From the NCBI RefSeq assembly GCF_005938085.1, contig NZ_SMZK01000002.1, forward strand, positions 1 through 64,000: a stretch of DNA of 64,000 nucleotides, read 5' to 3'. The position numbers and the translations under genes are program-made. This DNA is from Haloterrigena sp. H1 (GTDB lineage: Archaea > Halobacteriota > Halobacteria > Halobacteriales > Natrialbaceae). Positions 1-8,333 of the stretch are shown piece after piece; positions within the stretch are counted from its first letter, which is position 1; the number at the start of each line of letters is the position of its first letter. The notes beneath the pieces were generated by a model that made no database searches, was not told where the DNA came from, and worked only from the letters and a program-made list of their open reading frames with translations.

Positions 1-695
1 GCGGTTTTCCGACGACACCGACCGACTAGATCTATCTGCGCGCTCGCGCTCGCGCCTTCGTGAGCGCCCATTTGGGCGCGAGCGAGAGCGCGCCTGAATG
101 AGGTGCTCCAACCAGCACCGCGCGGCGTCCTGCCCGAAGCGAGCGACCAGCTTTAAGCCGTTTCTCGTGTCCGGCCCGGACTGCGGGTTCGTGTCCAGCG
201 CGACTGTCGTCGAGAACGCGCGCTGCGATGTGGCGCGCGACAGCGCAGGCGGCACCAAGCGCTGGAACGCGAAAGCCCGCGAGGGGCGCAACCGAAAACG
301 CGCTTAATGCTGGCGTCGAGACCAGATTCATTTTAGCCCGGAACGGTGAGCGATGCCAGGAGCGAACCGCAGCCCGGAATGGTCGGTCGCGAGCGACGCG
401 GAGGGCAGCACGCGGCGAGCGGGGCGGGCCGATACTCGCAAACGAGCAACCAACGCAACAGCATCCCGATCAGTCTACGTGGGCGGGTCTGAAAGGGGCT
501 GGTGCGCTCGAGGAACCCCGCCGACGCAAGCACTGCAACCTGTGAGGAGCGCAGCGAGGTCTTCGCGAGTAAAACGAGCGAAGGGCAGCGAGACGCGTGC
601 GTCTCGCCAGGCGCGGGACTCGAGCGTGACAGGGGCTTTCATCCTATTATCGAAAGTGATGATTGCAATTCACTCGCCGAGTGCTACTTCATCAC
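1..695. other. GC-rich stretch without a convincing gene
   Basis: Several overlapping open frames exist on both strands, but all are short and arginine/alanine-rich with no recognisable family. They look like by-products of high GC content. The text is rich in GAGCG/AGCGAG-type runs often seen in haloarchaeal non-coding DNA. Apart from the inverted repeat at 38-93 I see no feature. The stretch ends at the terminal repeat of the small element that starts near 696. Confidence 0.5.
38..93. repeat. 19-bp inverted repeat, large hairpin
   Basis: Arms at 38-56 and 75-93 are complementary at 18 of 19 positions, all G/C-rich (GCGCGCTCGCGCTCGCGCC against its complement), around an 18-nt loop. It could be a terminator for a gene left of the window or an element end. 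No T-run follows. Confidence 0.5.
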
Positions 696-835
696 CAGGG
701 TGTCATAGAACAGTTCTCATACCCATCATTAGACACCTCGGCAAATGGTAAGTACAGGGGAAGCAGTTACCGGAGTCGCTGCTCACTTCTCGGATAGGCG
801 TCGGAAACAAACTGCTGAATATAGAGGGTATATTC

Positions 836-1775
836 GGCCGTGTTTAATCGCATGAGGGGAGCGGAATTTCCTGTTTTGCGGCCTTCTTGATGTTGTAAAC
901 CGCACACATCAGCGCGATCTCACGAAATTCTCGGTACCAGGTTCGCGCTCGCAGGGCGACGCCCAGCGAGCGCTTGACAGAAGAGAAGACGGTTTCTGAC
1001 ATTGCCCGTTGGCCGTAGAGTTCGTCATCGATCCGCGCGTTGTGCGCGTGATCGTACGGTGCATGGACGCAGTGCTTGATCAACGGCCGAATGTCGAGCT
1101 CTCGGAGGTCTTCTCGAAGCCAGTTACAGTCATAGCCCTTGTCCGCCGTGAGGACGCGCAACTCGCCCGCGTGCTTGCGGGCGAGTTGCTCACAGATCTC
1201 TGCATCACTCCCTTCCCACGTCGTAGTACAGTGCAAATCGAGAATCGCTTGCGTCTCTGTATCGACGAGCTTCGTCACTTTCATCGTCTGAACGCGGTAG
1301 TTTGTCCGTCGGCAGTAGTGGCGACTTGCACGGGAGCGGTCGAAGTACGTTGCGTCGATCGCGCCGATCTCACCGGTCTCGTGCAGCTGCGCTGAATAGC
1401 GCAGCAGCACTCGGCACACACGCATTTCGAGCCTATCGAACGCTAGACATAGCGTGGATGGATGAGGGAGATCGGCCGGTTCAAGGCCGATCTCCCGGGT
1501 TATTCGTGGCATCTCCGTCAGTATGTCAATGGTCATCCGATAGGACGTCCCAAGGTAAATTCGCAAGCAGTGAAGCGGAATCATCGCATAATCGGCGAAT
1601 CTGCCGCCACCTTCCGGGGCGGCGGATTCGTCCGTATCGTCAGCAACTCTTTTAGCAATCCAGACACAGCGTTCGGTGAAGCGGAAGATTTGGGTTGGCA
1701 CAATTTCCGGTCTTCCGCTTCAACACAGTGATTCTAACGACTCAACTCGACGCCGTCTAGCGATTAAACAGAGCC
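836..1775 (-). mobile_element. IS5-family (ISH1-like) insertion sequence, copy 1
   Basis: A 940-bp element. The ends GGCCGTGTTTAATCGC and GCGATTAAACAGAGCC form a 16-bp inverted repeat with two mismatches. It is flanked by a perfect 8-bp duplication GTATATTC (828-835 and 1776-1783). It is inserted in the small IR element 1. The second copy at 24891-27283 has the same 940-bp length once its own insertion is removed, and the shared protein sequence is identical, so both copies moved recently. Eight-base duplications fit the ISH1 group of IS5. Confidence 0.95.
844..1701 (-). CDS. IS5-family transposase
   Basis: A 285-residue DDE transposase that catalyses movement of its own IS. The catalytic triad is visible as Asp in GAIDATYFDR, Asp in LTADKGYD and Glu in the C-terminal SETVFSSVKR. 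The C-terminal WYREFREI...YNIKKA segment is diagnostic for haloarchaeal IS5 proteins and recurs as remnants near 30650 and 49960. The start is the first ATG inside the element. The stop lies inside the left terminal repeat, so the gene fills the IS. It appears intact and is the probable donor of activity for the disrupted copy at 24965. Confidence 0.95.
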   Translation of the reverse strand: MPTQIFRFTERCVWIAKRVADDTDESAAPEGGGRFADYAMIPLHCLRIYLGTSYRMTIDILTEMPRITREIGLEPADLPHPSTLCLAFDRLEMRVCRVLLRYSAQLHETGEIGAIDATYFDRSRASRHYCRRTNYRVQTMKVTKLVDTETQAILDLHCTTTWEGSDAEICEQLARKHAGELRVLTADKGYDCNWLREDLRELDIRPLIKHCVHAPYDHAHNARIDDELYGQRAMSETVFSSVKRSLGVALRARTWYREFREIALMCAVYNIKKAAKQEIPLPSCD

Positions 1776-1870
1776 GTATATTCAGTACACCATTCATCTG
1801 CTGTTCAACCATCGAGTAAGTGTTCAGTAGGACTACCGATTGTCCAACCAGTCAAGGAGGACAACTCATA

Positions 1871-2062
1871 CTAGCTTGGCTGCTGGGCTGACCGAAACAC
1901 AAAGAGCATTGTGAGCAGAAGGAAGGCTACTGGACCCCAAAATCCCAGACTGGTAAACAGCGAGATAGAGAGCATTTCAGGTGCCAAGAGAGCCATCCAG
2001 AGAGGAACTCCAATCAACAGGCCTGCGCCAGCAACAAGAAGGAACCGGAGAGACGAATCCAT
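1871..2062 (-). CDS. Small two-TM membrane protein, cargo of IR element 1
   Basis: A 63-residue protein with two hydrophobic helices (about residues 6-28 and 36-57) joined by a short loop containing an EM pair, and a short polar C-terminus. It is the only gene in the small IR-flanked element. It has the same layout and orientation as the 65-residue protein at 61959-62156 in the sister element, with weak sequence similarity. Function is unknown; a membrane-acting peptide, toxin-like or regulatory, is possible. An AT-rich palindromic stretch (CTATACACATGTATAG) sits directly upstream and could hold the promoter or an operator. Confidence 0.6.
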   Translation of the reverse strand: MDSSLRFLLVAGAGLLIGVPLWMALLAPEMLSISLFTSLGFWGPVAFLLLTMLFVFRSAQQPS

Positions 2063-2303
2063 CTATACACATGTATAGATTCGGCCCGCTAATAATATTC
2101 ATCCCCCAGCGTTAGCATTCTTTGCCTCATTCACATCGGTACACTCTCTTGACCGACTTGCGCTTTGTATCTTGCACGGCAGCAAGAACATCTATTGAAA
2201 CTGGTAGAATGTCCAGCGGTCAATACGCACATCTACTTATTGGATGACTCACTCAAAGAGATTGAAACAAATTACTGTGACCCCTTCTATGACAGGCTCT
2301 CCG

Positions 2304-2741
2304 TCACGGGTTAGTGGAGAATGCGTCAAGTGTGGAATTGAGATGGTGTCGTACCTGCAGGCCTGTGCGGAACCGGGCGAGTACGTCTGACTGATGGGTT
2401 GAGCATGCGAGTATAGCCAGCCCACCGCCCCCAACTGGGATGATCGGTTGTTGTGGCTTGTGCGGTGCATGGCGACAACTTGGACAGTGAACTCCGCCGG
2501 CCGGACGGTGGTTGAGAAGTTCGGCGCGATCTTCAGTAGCGAGGCCGCAGAGAGAACAGAACTCTTCGAGGTGGTTGTCACACCCGACGAGTGGAATAGT
2601 AAATTGGTCAAGAAGCAGGAATGAGATGCTTTCTCTTCCCGGTGACTGTAGAGCAGACTCACAAGCAGTGCATTGAATTGATTGATCCCTATTGGGAGAA
2701 TCTGCCGGTGACTGGAGAGTATTTCTCTTGTCCATAATCAA
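2304..2741 (-). CDS. Small CxxC zinc protein, hypothetical
   Basis: A 145-residue protein. It carries CTAC near residue 24, CSLC near residue 63 and CPSC near residue 88, plus further Cys/His, consistent with one or two zinc ribbons. The acidic, cysteine-paired composition matches the many small zinc proteins of haloarchaea, which often act in regulation through DNA or protein contacts. The stop lies only a few bases from the end of small element 1, so its C-terminus may have been altered by that insertion. Another ATG 39 bases upstream of the CxxC region is possible. Specific function not recognised. Confidence 0.6.
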   Translation of the reverse strand: MIMDKRNTLQSPADSPNRDQSIQCTACESALQSPGRESISFLLLDQFTIPLVGCDNHLEEFCSLCGLATEDRAELLNHRPAGGVHCPSCRHAPHKPQQPIIPVGGGGLAILACSTHQSDVLARFRTGLQVRHHLNSTLDAFSTNP

Positions 2742-2824
2742 GGCACACTTCCGGTTGGTAGGCCAAGCCAGTAAGTTGCGGGAATGATGCTTATATCGCT
2801 CTGCTGGAAATGCCCCGCTCGAGG

Positions 2825-3295
2825 TCAGTTGACGTCGATGATTTCGACTTCGAACGTCAGCGTTTCGCCGGCGAGACGAGGGTTGAAATCCACTCGGACA
2901 ACCTCCTCATCGACGTGGACAACCTCGCCTTGGCTGCCGTTCTGGGCCTCAAGATAGGAGCCCTCTTCAGGCGTCTGGCCGCCGAGCATCTCTCGGAGCT
3001 CCTCGGTTTCAAACTCCTGAATATTATCGTCGCTGGGCACACCGTAGGCCTTCTCCGGCGGGATCGTCAGGGTTTCAGTCTCCCCAGCCTCTAAGCCGAT
3101 CAGTCCCTTCTCCATTCCCTCGATAACCTGCTCGTCACCGATATTAACCGTCAGCGGCGCGTACTCCCGGTCGGGCTGGGCCTCGGCGAGGCCCGTCTCC
3201 TTGGCGACGGACTTCCGGGAGGTATCGAACACTGTTCCATCGTCAAGTCGCCCTGTGTACTCAAGCGTCACAGAATCGCCAGTGTCTATCGTCAT
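2825..3295 (-). CDS. FKBP-type peptidyl-prolyl cis-trans isomerase (SlyD-like)
   Basis: A 156-residue cytosolic folding enzyme that isomerises Xaa-Pro bonds. The N-terminal FKBP core is clear (GDSVTLEYTGRLDDGTVFDTS, then VIEGMEKGLIGLEAGE and the IPPEKAYG segment near residue 84). It is followed by an insert-in-flap chaperone segment and a C-terminal strand rejoining the core (ETLTFEVEIIDV). The domain order and length match archaeal short FKBPs. It starts at an ATG with the conserved N-terminal strand immediately after. It stands alone between small zinc-protein genes and is probably a housekeeping-type accessory copy. Confidence 0.92.
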   Translation of the reverse strand: MTIDTGDSVTLEYTGRLDDGTVFDTSRKSVAKETGLAEAQPDREYAPLTVNIGDEQVIEGMEKGLIGLEAGETETLTIPPEKAYGVPSDDNIQEFETEELREMLGGQTPEEGSYLEAQNGSQGEVVHVDEEVVRVDFNPRLAGETLTFEVEIIDVN

Positions 3296-3652
3296 ACAAG
3301 TAGAAAGTGTGCCACACGGAAAGTCTATTGCATCAAGAGATAGCAGTCACGCTCGTTCTGAGTAGGGTCCACCTCTCCTAAGAGGCACGGCGTCACCGAC
3401 GTGTCCGCGAGGTTGCCCTCGCGCTCGAGCGCAACAAGCGTCTCGCAGTGCGGAGAGTAGTCTATTTTAGTGATCTATCCGTATACCACGGCTGCGAACT
3501 TATTCTACACTATTGCAGTGAGTGTCCATTTAGCGTTCTAAACTCGGCCTGATATAGGATACTCGTCCAGAAGTGATATCTTTCTTACCTCCTTTAATTA
3601 CCTAAGGAGATGTGTAGACAGAACTATTTTGCTTGCTCCCCTCCTTTAGGAC
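3296..3652. other. Intergenic, possible decayed coding remnant
   Basis: No intact gene. On the minus strand around 3385-3465 there is a short open stretch reading like coding sequence (ETLVALEREGNLADTSVTPC), but with no start, length or recognised family. The right part (3470-3610) is AT-richer and probably contains the promoter of the plus-strand gene at 3653. Confidence 0.35.
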
Positions 3653-3988
3653 ATGAATCCCCATCTCTCTTACCACGACAGCGATAGTCCAGAAGATCAG
3701 AAATCGATGCTGTTCTGCTGGGAGTGTGACTATGCAGACTCTGTTGAGGGTAATTGGGTTCTCCAGACTCAAGATAACTATATCCAGTATGTGTGTCCAC
3801 AGTGTGATACCGTTCTTACTGAACGTCCATGTTCGACAAGTACCCCTGTCTTTCGCAGACGCCCATCTGAACACATGGTTACTGCGTGGCAACATTTATT
3901 CCAGGCATCGATAGAACTCTGGAACATGCCATTTGAGACTGAGGCAGTCATGACTACTACGCCAACAGATTCCCTCAGTTGTGGCTGA
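3653..3988 (+). CDS. DUF8106-like small zinc-ribbon protein
   Basis: A 111-residue protein with CWEC near residue 22 and CPQC near residue 49, the second followed by DTVLTERP. This pattern is characteristic of a haloarchaeal small zinc-binding family (I believe DUF8106). A probable regulatory or RNA/DNA-contact role is inference only. The C-terminal half is less conserved-looking. It starts at the first ATG after an AT-rich leader. Confidence 0.65.
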   Translation: MNPHLSYHDSDSPEDQKSMLFCWECDYADSVEGNWVLQTQDNYIQYVCPQCDTVLTERPCSTSTPVFRRRPSEHMVTAWQHLFQASIELWNMPFETEAVMTTTPTDSLSCG

Positions 3989-4066
3989 TATAACTTCTCA
4001 GTCCACATCTTATAATTACTAGTTTAAGGAAACAAAGGAATGATCAAGGGCGATTCCGCTCTCAAT

Positions 4067-4339
4067 TCAGTCAACGTACTGGGATTCCCACTCACGGCGA
4101 TCCTCAATCGCTTGTTCTCCCTCGTCTGTAATCGCGTAATAGTTCGTTCGCCTGTCGAGTTGTCCTTTCTCGACAAGGCCCTTATTCACAATCGTATCGA
4201 GATTGGGATACAGTCGCCCGTGGTTGATCTCTGAACTGTAGTACTGCTCGATCTCGTCTTTGACATCCTGTCCGGATGGCCTGTCAGCGCCCGCGATCAC
4301 GTACAGCAGATCTCGTTGGAATCCTGTGAGGACGTCCAT
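4067..4339 (-). CDS. PadR-family transcriptional regulator
   Basis: A 90-residue winged-helix protein. The PadR fold is recognisable from LTGFQRDLLYVIAG, the helix with IEQYYSSEINHGRLYPNLD and the wing VEKGQLDRRTNYYAITDEG. The HGRLYPNLDTLV-type recognition helix is the hallmark of haloarchaeal PadR proteins. A close paralogue lies 190 bases upstream on the same strand (4528-4821), suggesting local duplication. Its target is unknown; PadR genes frequently autoregulate. Confidence 0.9.
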   Translation of the reverse strand: MDVLTGFQRDLLYVIAGADRPSGQDVKDEIEQYYSSEINHGRLYPNLDTIVNKGLVEKGQLDRRTNYYAITDEGEQAIEDRREWESQYVD

Positions 4340-4527
4340 GGGACAGCCATTCAGGCGAGGTGATATTTGTTATTCCACACGTACGTAGATGTAAGCTGAT
4401 CCAACTAGTCGATTTTTATACCACTAACTGATTCTCTTTCCAGTCACGATATCCTGACACTGTGATCGTAATAGAACGACACTCGAGGGATCCGATCTAG
4501 CGCGCACGCTCAGCGGCCGAGCCCGTC

Positions 4528-4821
4528 TCACTCCGAATTCGAGAGAAGTTCACCGACGTACTGGTCTTCCCACTTGCGACGGTCCTCAAGTTCGCGTTGC
4601 CCACGCGCTGTGATCGTGTAGTAGTTCGTTCGTTTGTCGGCCTCGCCTTTCTCGACAAGCCCTTTGTCGACGACCTCGTCGAGATTCGGATACAGTCGTC
4701 CGTGGTGGACCTCGTTCTCGTAGTACTCCTCGAGTTCGTCTTTGATCGCGAGCCCATGTGGGTCGTTCTGGCCAGCAATCACGTACAAGATGTCACGTTG
4801 GAATGCAGTGAGATCGTACAT
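4528..4821 (-). CDS. PadR-family transcriptional regulator, paralogue
   Basis: A 97-residue winged-helix regulator, closely related to the neighbour at 4067 (same LTAFQRDILYVIAG, HHGRLYPNLDEVVDKGLVEKG and RRTNYYTITARG blocks) with a longer C-terminus ending in EDQYVGELL. Start ATG at 4821 is preceded by a TATA-rich stretch (TATATTCA region). The IS630 element begins 140 bases further right and may have separated it from whatever gene it once controlled. Confidence 0.9.
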   Translation of the reverse strand: MYDLTAFQRDILYVIAGQNDPHGLAIKDELEEYYENEVHHGRLYPNLDEVVDKGLVEKGEADKRTNYYTITARGQRELEDRRKWEDQYVGELLSNSE

Positions 4822-4966
4822 ATATGAATGTGAGTATATCGACTGATGAAGGTTCCGAGAGCAAGTGACTCCTTAGAAATTTCTCGTATGTTGAAGATGT
4901 GGGAACGACGAGACAGACTCGCGCACGGTCTGCGCCGAACAGGGGCCCAGGTACGGACGGGTTCTA

Positions 4967-6163
4967 GTGCTCTGTCAGGCGTCAATTGAAGGATATAGGC
5001 GTTTCAATTTGATGCGAGCATCGTCGGTCGTAAATCGCCAGTCAATATCCGTTTCACCGCTGTTTCGTTCCTTTTTCCATGCGGCGACCTCCTGACGGAG
5101 TGTCGCCGCATCGGGAATACGTCGGTCGAGACACTGCTGTTGCAGCGTATTGAACTCGATTTCCGCCATGTTGAGCCAACTGCCATGGACTGGCGTGAAG
5201 TGGAATTCGAGCTTGTCGAGTAACCGACGTGCTTCAGCCGGTTCGAAATATTCGTAGAAGGCAGCTGGGTTGTGCGTGTTGAGATTGTCCAGCACCACCC
5301 GGATGCAGTCCGCATCCGGGTAGTGCTGATCCACGAGATGCTGGATGAAATGCACCCAGTCTTCGGTGGTTCGTCGGTCTTTGACCCTTACCGCTCGCCA
5401 GCCGGCGAGCGGTTCGGAGGCCAGAAACAGGTTCTTGGTGCCGTTGCGCTCGTAGTGGTAATCCTCACGGGCAACCGTGCCCGGCTCTGCCGGGCGCGGT
5501 TGCTTGACGTGCTTGATCAACTGTGTCGGGTGCTCGTCGAAACAGACGAGAGGTCGGTCTGGATCGTATGGTTCGCGGTAGAGCGAGAGGATGTCCTCCA
5601 TGTGATAGACGAACTCGGAGTCTTGACCCGGCGGAATCACCCACTGTTTGGATCGGTGAGGCTGGAGTTCGTTTTTTTGAGGACTTGACGAATGGTCTCG
5701 TGGGAGATCGACTCGTGGTCGATCTCCTCGAGGACAACGAGTTCGTCGGCAAGAAGCCGGAGCGACCACTGGGAGTAGCCTTCGGGCGGTTCGCTGGTCG
5801 CGAGGGCGATAAGGTGAGCTTCGTCCTCACCGTCGAGTTTGCGTTCGTAGGTGCGGTCAGGATCCTTGCGTTCGATGGCTTCGAGCCGGTCACGTTCGTG
5901 GAACTTCTTCCGTGTTCGCCACGGAGTACTCGGGCTACAGCCGAGTGACTCGGCGATCGCCGAGTCACTCTTACCGTCGTCGGCTTGGAGGAGGATACGT
6001 GCGCGAGTAATCTTCTGCGCCCGGTGGACGCCGTGCGATGTAATGCTGTTCAGTGTATCTCGCTCTTCTTCGGTCAACTCGATTGGATACGTCGACTGGG
6101 TCATTGCCACCAACCTACTATCCACGACAATATGAGCCTTTCAACTCACGGCTGACAGTACAC
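4967..6163 (-). mobile_element. IS630-family element A
   Basis: A 1,197-bp element. Terminal repeats are GTGCTCTGTCAGGCGT at 4967 and the complement of GTGTACTGTCAGCCGT ending at 6163. It is flanked by TA at 4965-4966 and TA at 6164-6165, the expected IS630 target dinucleotide. The right-hand TA is also the left-hand TA of element B, so the two elements abut with only TA between them. Confidence 0.9.
4975..6125 (-). CDS. IS630-family transposase A, two overlapping frames joined by -1 frameshift
   Basis: The N-terminal frame (6125-5637, 162 residues, HTH DNA-binding part) overlaps the C-terminal frame (5769-4975, DDE part). The catalytic residues lie in PLVCFDEHP, VVLDNLNTHN and GSWLNMAEIEF. 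The switch point is a run of seven A (read CTC AAA AAA) at about 5670-5677. A slip back by one base joins LKK to the downstream HRSKQWVIPP segment, which is the conserved block in IS630 proteins. Element B has the same arrangement at the same position. This indicates programmed slippage rather than mutation. Confidence 0.88.
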
Positions 6164-6165
6164 TA

Positions 6166-7384
6166 GTGCCGCTTCAATCGTGATTTGTTGGATATAGCTG
6201 GCGGAGTTTGATGCGTGCATCGTCGGTCGTGAACTGCCAGTCAATGTCAGAGTTATCGTCGTTTCTGGTACGTTCCCACGCAGCGACCTCCGCTCGGAGT
6301 GTCGCTGCGTCGGGAATGCGTCGGTCAAGACATTCTGTGGTGAGTGCGCTGAATTCGATTTCAGCCATGTTGAGCCAGCTGCCGTGCTCTGGTGTGAAGT
6401 GAAACTCCAGTTTTGACAGCAGTCGATTCGCCTCTGCTGGTGGTAGAAACTCGTAGAAAGCGTACCGTTGGTGTGACGAAAGATTATCCAGCACCACCCG
6501 GATGCGGACCGCATCCGGGTAGTGCTCATCAACGAGTGACCGCATCTGCTCGACGAACTCCTGCTTGCGCCGGCGCTTCGTCACATCGACGTGGCGCCAT
6601 CCCGTGAGTGGCTCACTCATCATGAACAGATTCCGTGTTCCGTTGCGTTCGTAGGTGTAGTCGTATCGAGCGACCGCTCCCGGACGCGCCGGGAGCGGGT
6701 CGCGGACGTGTTTGTGGAGGTCCTTGTTGGATTCGTCAAAACAGATGACTGGCCGCTGTGGATCGTACGGTTCGTGGTAGAGGTCGAGGACGTCCTCCAT
6801 TTTGCAGACGAATGAGGCATTCTCGTTGGGTTCGATCACCCATGATTTGGATCGGTGAGGGTGCAGTCGTGTTTTTTTAACACCTGCCGAACGGTCTCGT
6901 GAGAGATCGACTCAACGTCGATCTCGGTAAGTCCAACGAGATGCTCTGCAAGGAGGTGCAGTGACCAGCGGGAGTATCCTTCCGGTGGGTCACTGCACGC
7001 CAAAGCAATGAGATGAGCTTCCTCGCGTCCATCGAGCTTACGCTCGTAGACACGGTCGGCCTTGCGGCGATTGATCGCCGCGAGGCCGTCTTCGGTGTAG
7101 CGTTTGCGGTAACGGCCAACGGTACCAGGGTGACAGCCGACGGCTTGACTGACTTCGTCATCAGTCAAGCCGTCATCAGCGTGCAAGAGACACCGGGCAC
7201 GTGTGAGAACACGCGTTTTGTGCGTTCCAGAGGCGAGCAATGCGTTCAGTTCGGCTCGTTCATCGGCAGACAGATCGACAACGTACTCCTGAGTTCGTGG
7301 CATGATGGGCTTCAGAATATTTCTGAATGGTACTAAGACGCGCGCTGAGTAGATAAATCTAGCAGCTCAGACCTGAAGCGGCAC
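6166..7384 (-). mobile_element. IS630-family element B
   Basis: A 1,219-bp element with terminal repeats GTGCCGCTTCA (6166) and TGAAGCGGCAC (ending 7384). It is flanked by TA at 6164-6165 and 7385-7386. The palindromic context CACTAGTG extends over both junctions. It differs in sequence from element A, so this is an insertion of one IS630 at the TA border of another, not a duplication. Confidence 0.9.
6174..7303 (-). CDS. IS630-family transposase B, two overlapping frames joined by -1 frameshift
   Basis: The N-terminal HTH part (7303-6836, 155 residues) and the C-terminal catalytic part (ending 6174) are read in different frames. A run of seven A preceded by TT at about 6873 allows a -1 slip, giving the conserved HRSKSWVIEPNENASF block. 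The acidic catalytic residues lie in PVICFDESN, VVLDNLSSHQ and GSWLNMAEIEF. The C-terminal frame also has a GTG at 6839 overlapping the upstream stop, so reinitiation is an alternative. The product moves its element into TA sites. Confidence 0.88.
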
Positions 7385-7534
7385 TAGTGAACTCGTCTCG
7401 CTCGCTGTAGATGCGAATGCCAAGATTGCTGAACGGGATTTACGTAGAGTGATTCCCATCAGCCGAGCCCATTGACAAATTACAATCTCTCGACAACTTA
7501 TGTTTCAGGCGTTCCTACAGCCAGACTGCAAACA

Positions 7535-7816
7535 ATGGCTAAACCACTTGGTTACGAACGCGGGTTAGTGAAGTACATCGTCAAGACACCGCTGACGCTC
7601 GTCGGGTTCGTTTCGATGTACATCTTCGGTGGAGGGTTGCTTTCCATCGCATCCGGACTCACACATCTTTTCACCAGCAAAAGTGTCTTTGAAGCGGTGA
7701 TGGTCTACTTTCTCACTGAATATCTTCCTCCGACATCGATCGAAGACGTGATCGCTCAGGTAGTCATCGGGACTTTCACAGCTGGATTCCTTTGGTATTG
7801 GAAGACCGCGCTCTGA
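7535..7816 (+). CDS. Small membrane protein, hypothetical
   Basis: A 93-residue protein starting at ATG 7535. The open frame extends further left, but the leader is AT-rich and not coding-like. Two hydrophobic segments are visible, at about residues 20-45 (TLVGFVSMYIFGGGLLSIAS) and 70-88 (IAQVVIGTFTAGFLWYW). No family recognised. It lies just right of the IS630 pair and is followed by a lipoprotein gene on the same strand. Confidence 0.55.
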   Translation: MAKPLGYERGLVKYIVKTPLTLVGFVSMYIFGGGLLSIASGLTHLFTSKSVFEAVMVYFLTEYLPPTSIEDVIAQVVIGTFTAGFLWYWKTAL

Positions 7817-7916
7817 ACTGGCTCCCCACCAGACGGGGTGAGATTACATGTGACGATTTGTTACGTGTATGATACCCAAAAGAAGTTTAGTAATGCATCT
7901 ACTTCATATTTAGCAC

Positions 7917-8333
7917 ATGAACCGTCGTACATTTCTCGCCGCGTCCTGTTCCCCTTTCGTCGTATATACAGCAGGGTGTATGAATGAAGAACCAAAAGAA
8001 AATTCTGGAGAAAATGAATGTCCAGATGAATGGGGTGTTATAATATCCAATCTATCTGAACAGATGAAGGATTTGTCAGTGAAGATTACAGATAATGATG
8101 ACACCGTTTTATTTTCAGACACTCTTGAATTAGAACCACATGAAGACACGTTTGACGGTGTTAAAGTCAATACAAAAATCTACCATGGTAATAAATACAC
8201 ATTTGAAGCAAGTCTCTCAAAAAATAATACATTAGTTACAGAAGAGATGGTTGATTGTGGGAACGCTCTTATTTATATCTCGGAGTCTGATGAGATAAAA
8301 ATACGTATGGAGAATAATAGGGGAGATATGTAA
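7917..8333 (+). CDS. Tat-exported lipoprotein, hypothetical
   Basis: A 138-residue secreted protein. The N-terminus has the twin-arginine start MNRRTFLA, a hydrophobic stretch and the lipobox TAGC at about residues 18-21, giving a lipid-anchored protein as is usual in haloarchaea. The mature part is polar with one further Cys pair (ECPDEW and VDCGN), possibly a disulphide. Codon use is AT-richer than its neighbours (many AAA, AAT and GAA codons), suggesting separate origin. Function unknown. Confidence 0.72.
   Translation: MNRRTFLAASCSPFVVYTAGCMNEEPKENSGENECPDEWGVIISNLSEQMKDLSVKITDNDDTVLFSDTLELEPHEDTFDGVKVNTKIYHGNKYTFEASLSKNNTLVTEEMVDCGNALIYISESDEIKIRMENNRGDM

Larger units (their letters stand above)
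696..2299 (-). mobile_element. Small IR-flanked element 1, carries a two-TM gene, interrupted by IS5-type IS
   Basis: The left end is CAGGGTGTCATAGAAC at 696. The right end TTCTATGACAGGCTC (2285-2299) is its degenerate complement. The element at 61821-62256 shares this terminal repeat. It also shares an internal block about 58 bp from one end (2213-2242 against 61880-61909, about 24 of 30 bases, ATAAGTAG core) and the block TAAGTACAGGG/CCCTGTACTTA 51-53 bp from the other end. In both, the only gene is a small two-helix membrane protein read in the same orientation relative to the ends. Without the 940-bp IS and its 8-bp duplication, the element is about 650 bp. Flanks 688-695 (TTCATCAC) and 2300-2307 (TCCGTCAC) match at 6 of 8 and may be a decayed target duplication. 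No transposase is present. Confidence 0.65.

Noticed and set aside
98..751. Overlapping open frames in the first 750 bases
   Set aside because: Arg/Ala/Ser-rich, mutually overlapping on both strands, no family features; explained by GC content.
1009..1731. Plus-strand frames opposite the IS5 transposase
   Set aside because: Shadows of the minus-strand transposase; the same frames recur at the second copy simply because the DNA is identical.
3385..3465. Short minus-strand coding-like stretch as a gene
   Set aside because: No start, too short and no recognised family; listed only as a possible remnant in the intergenic entry.
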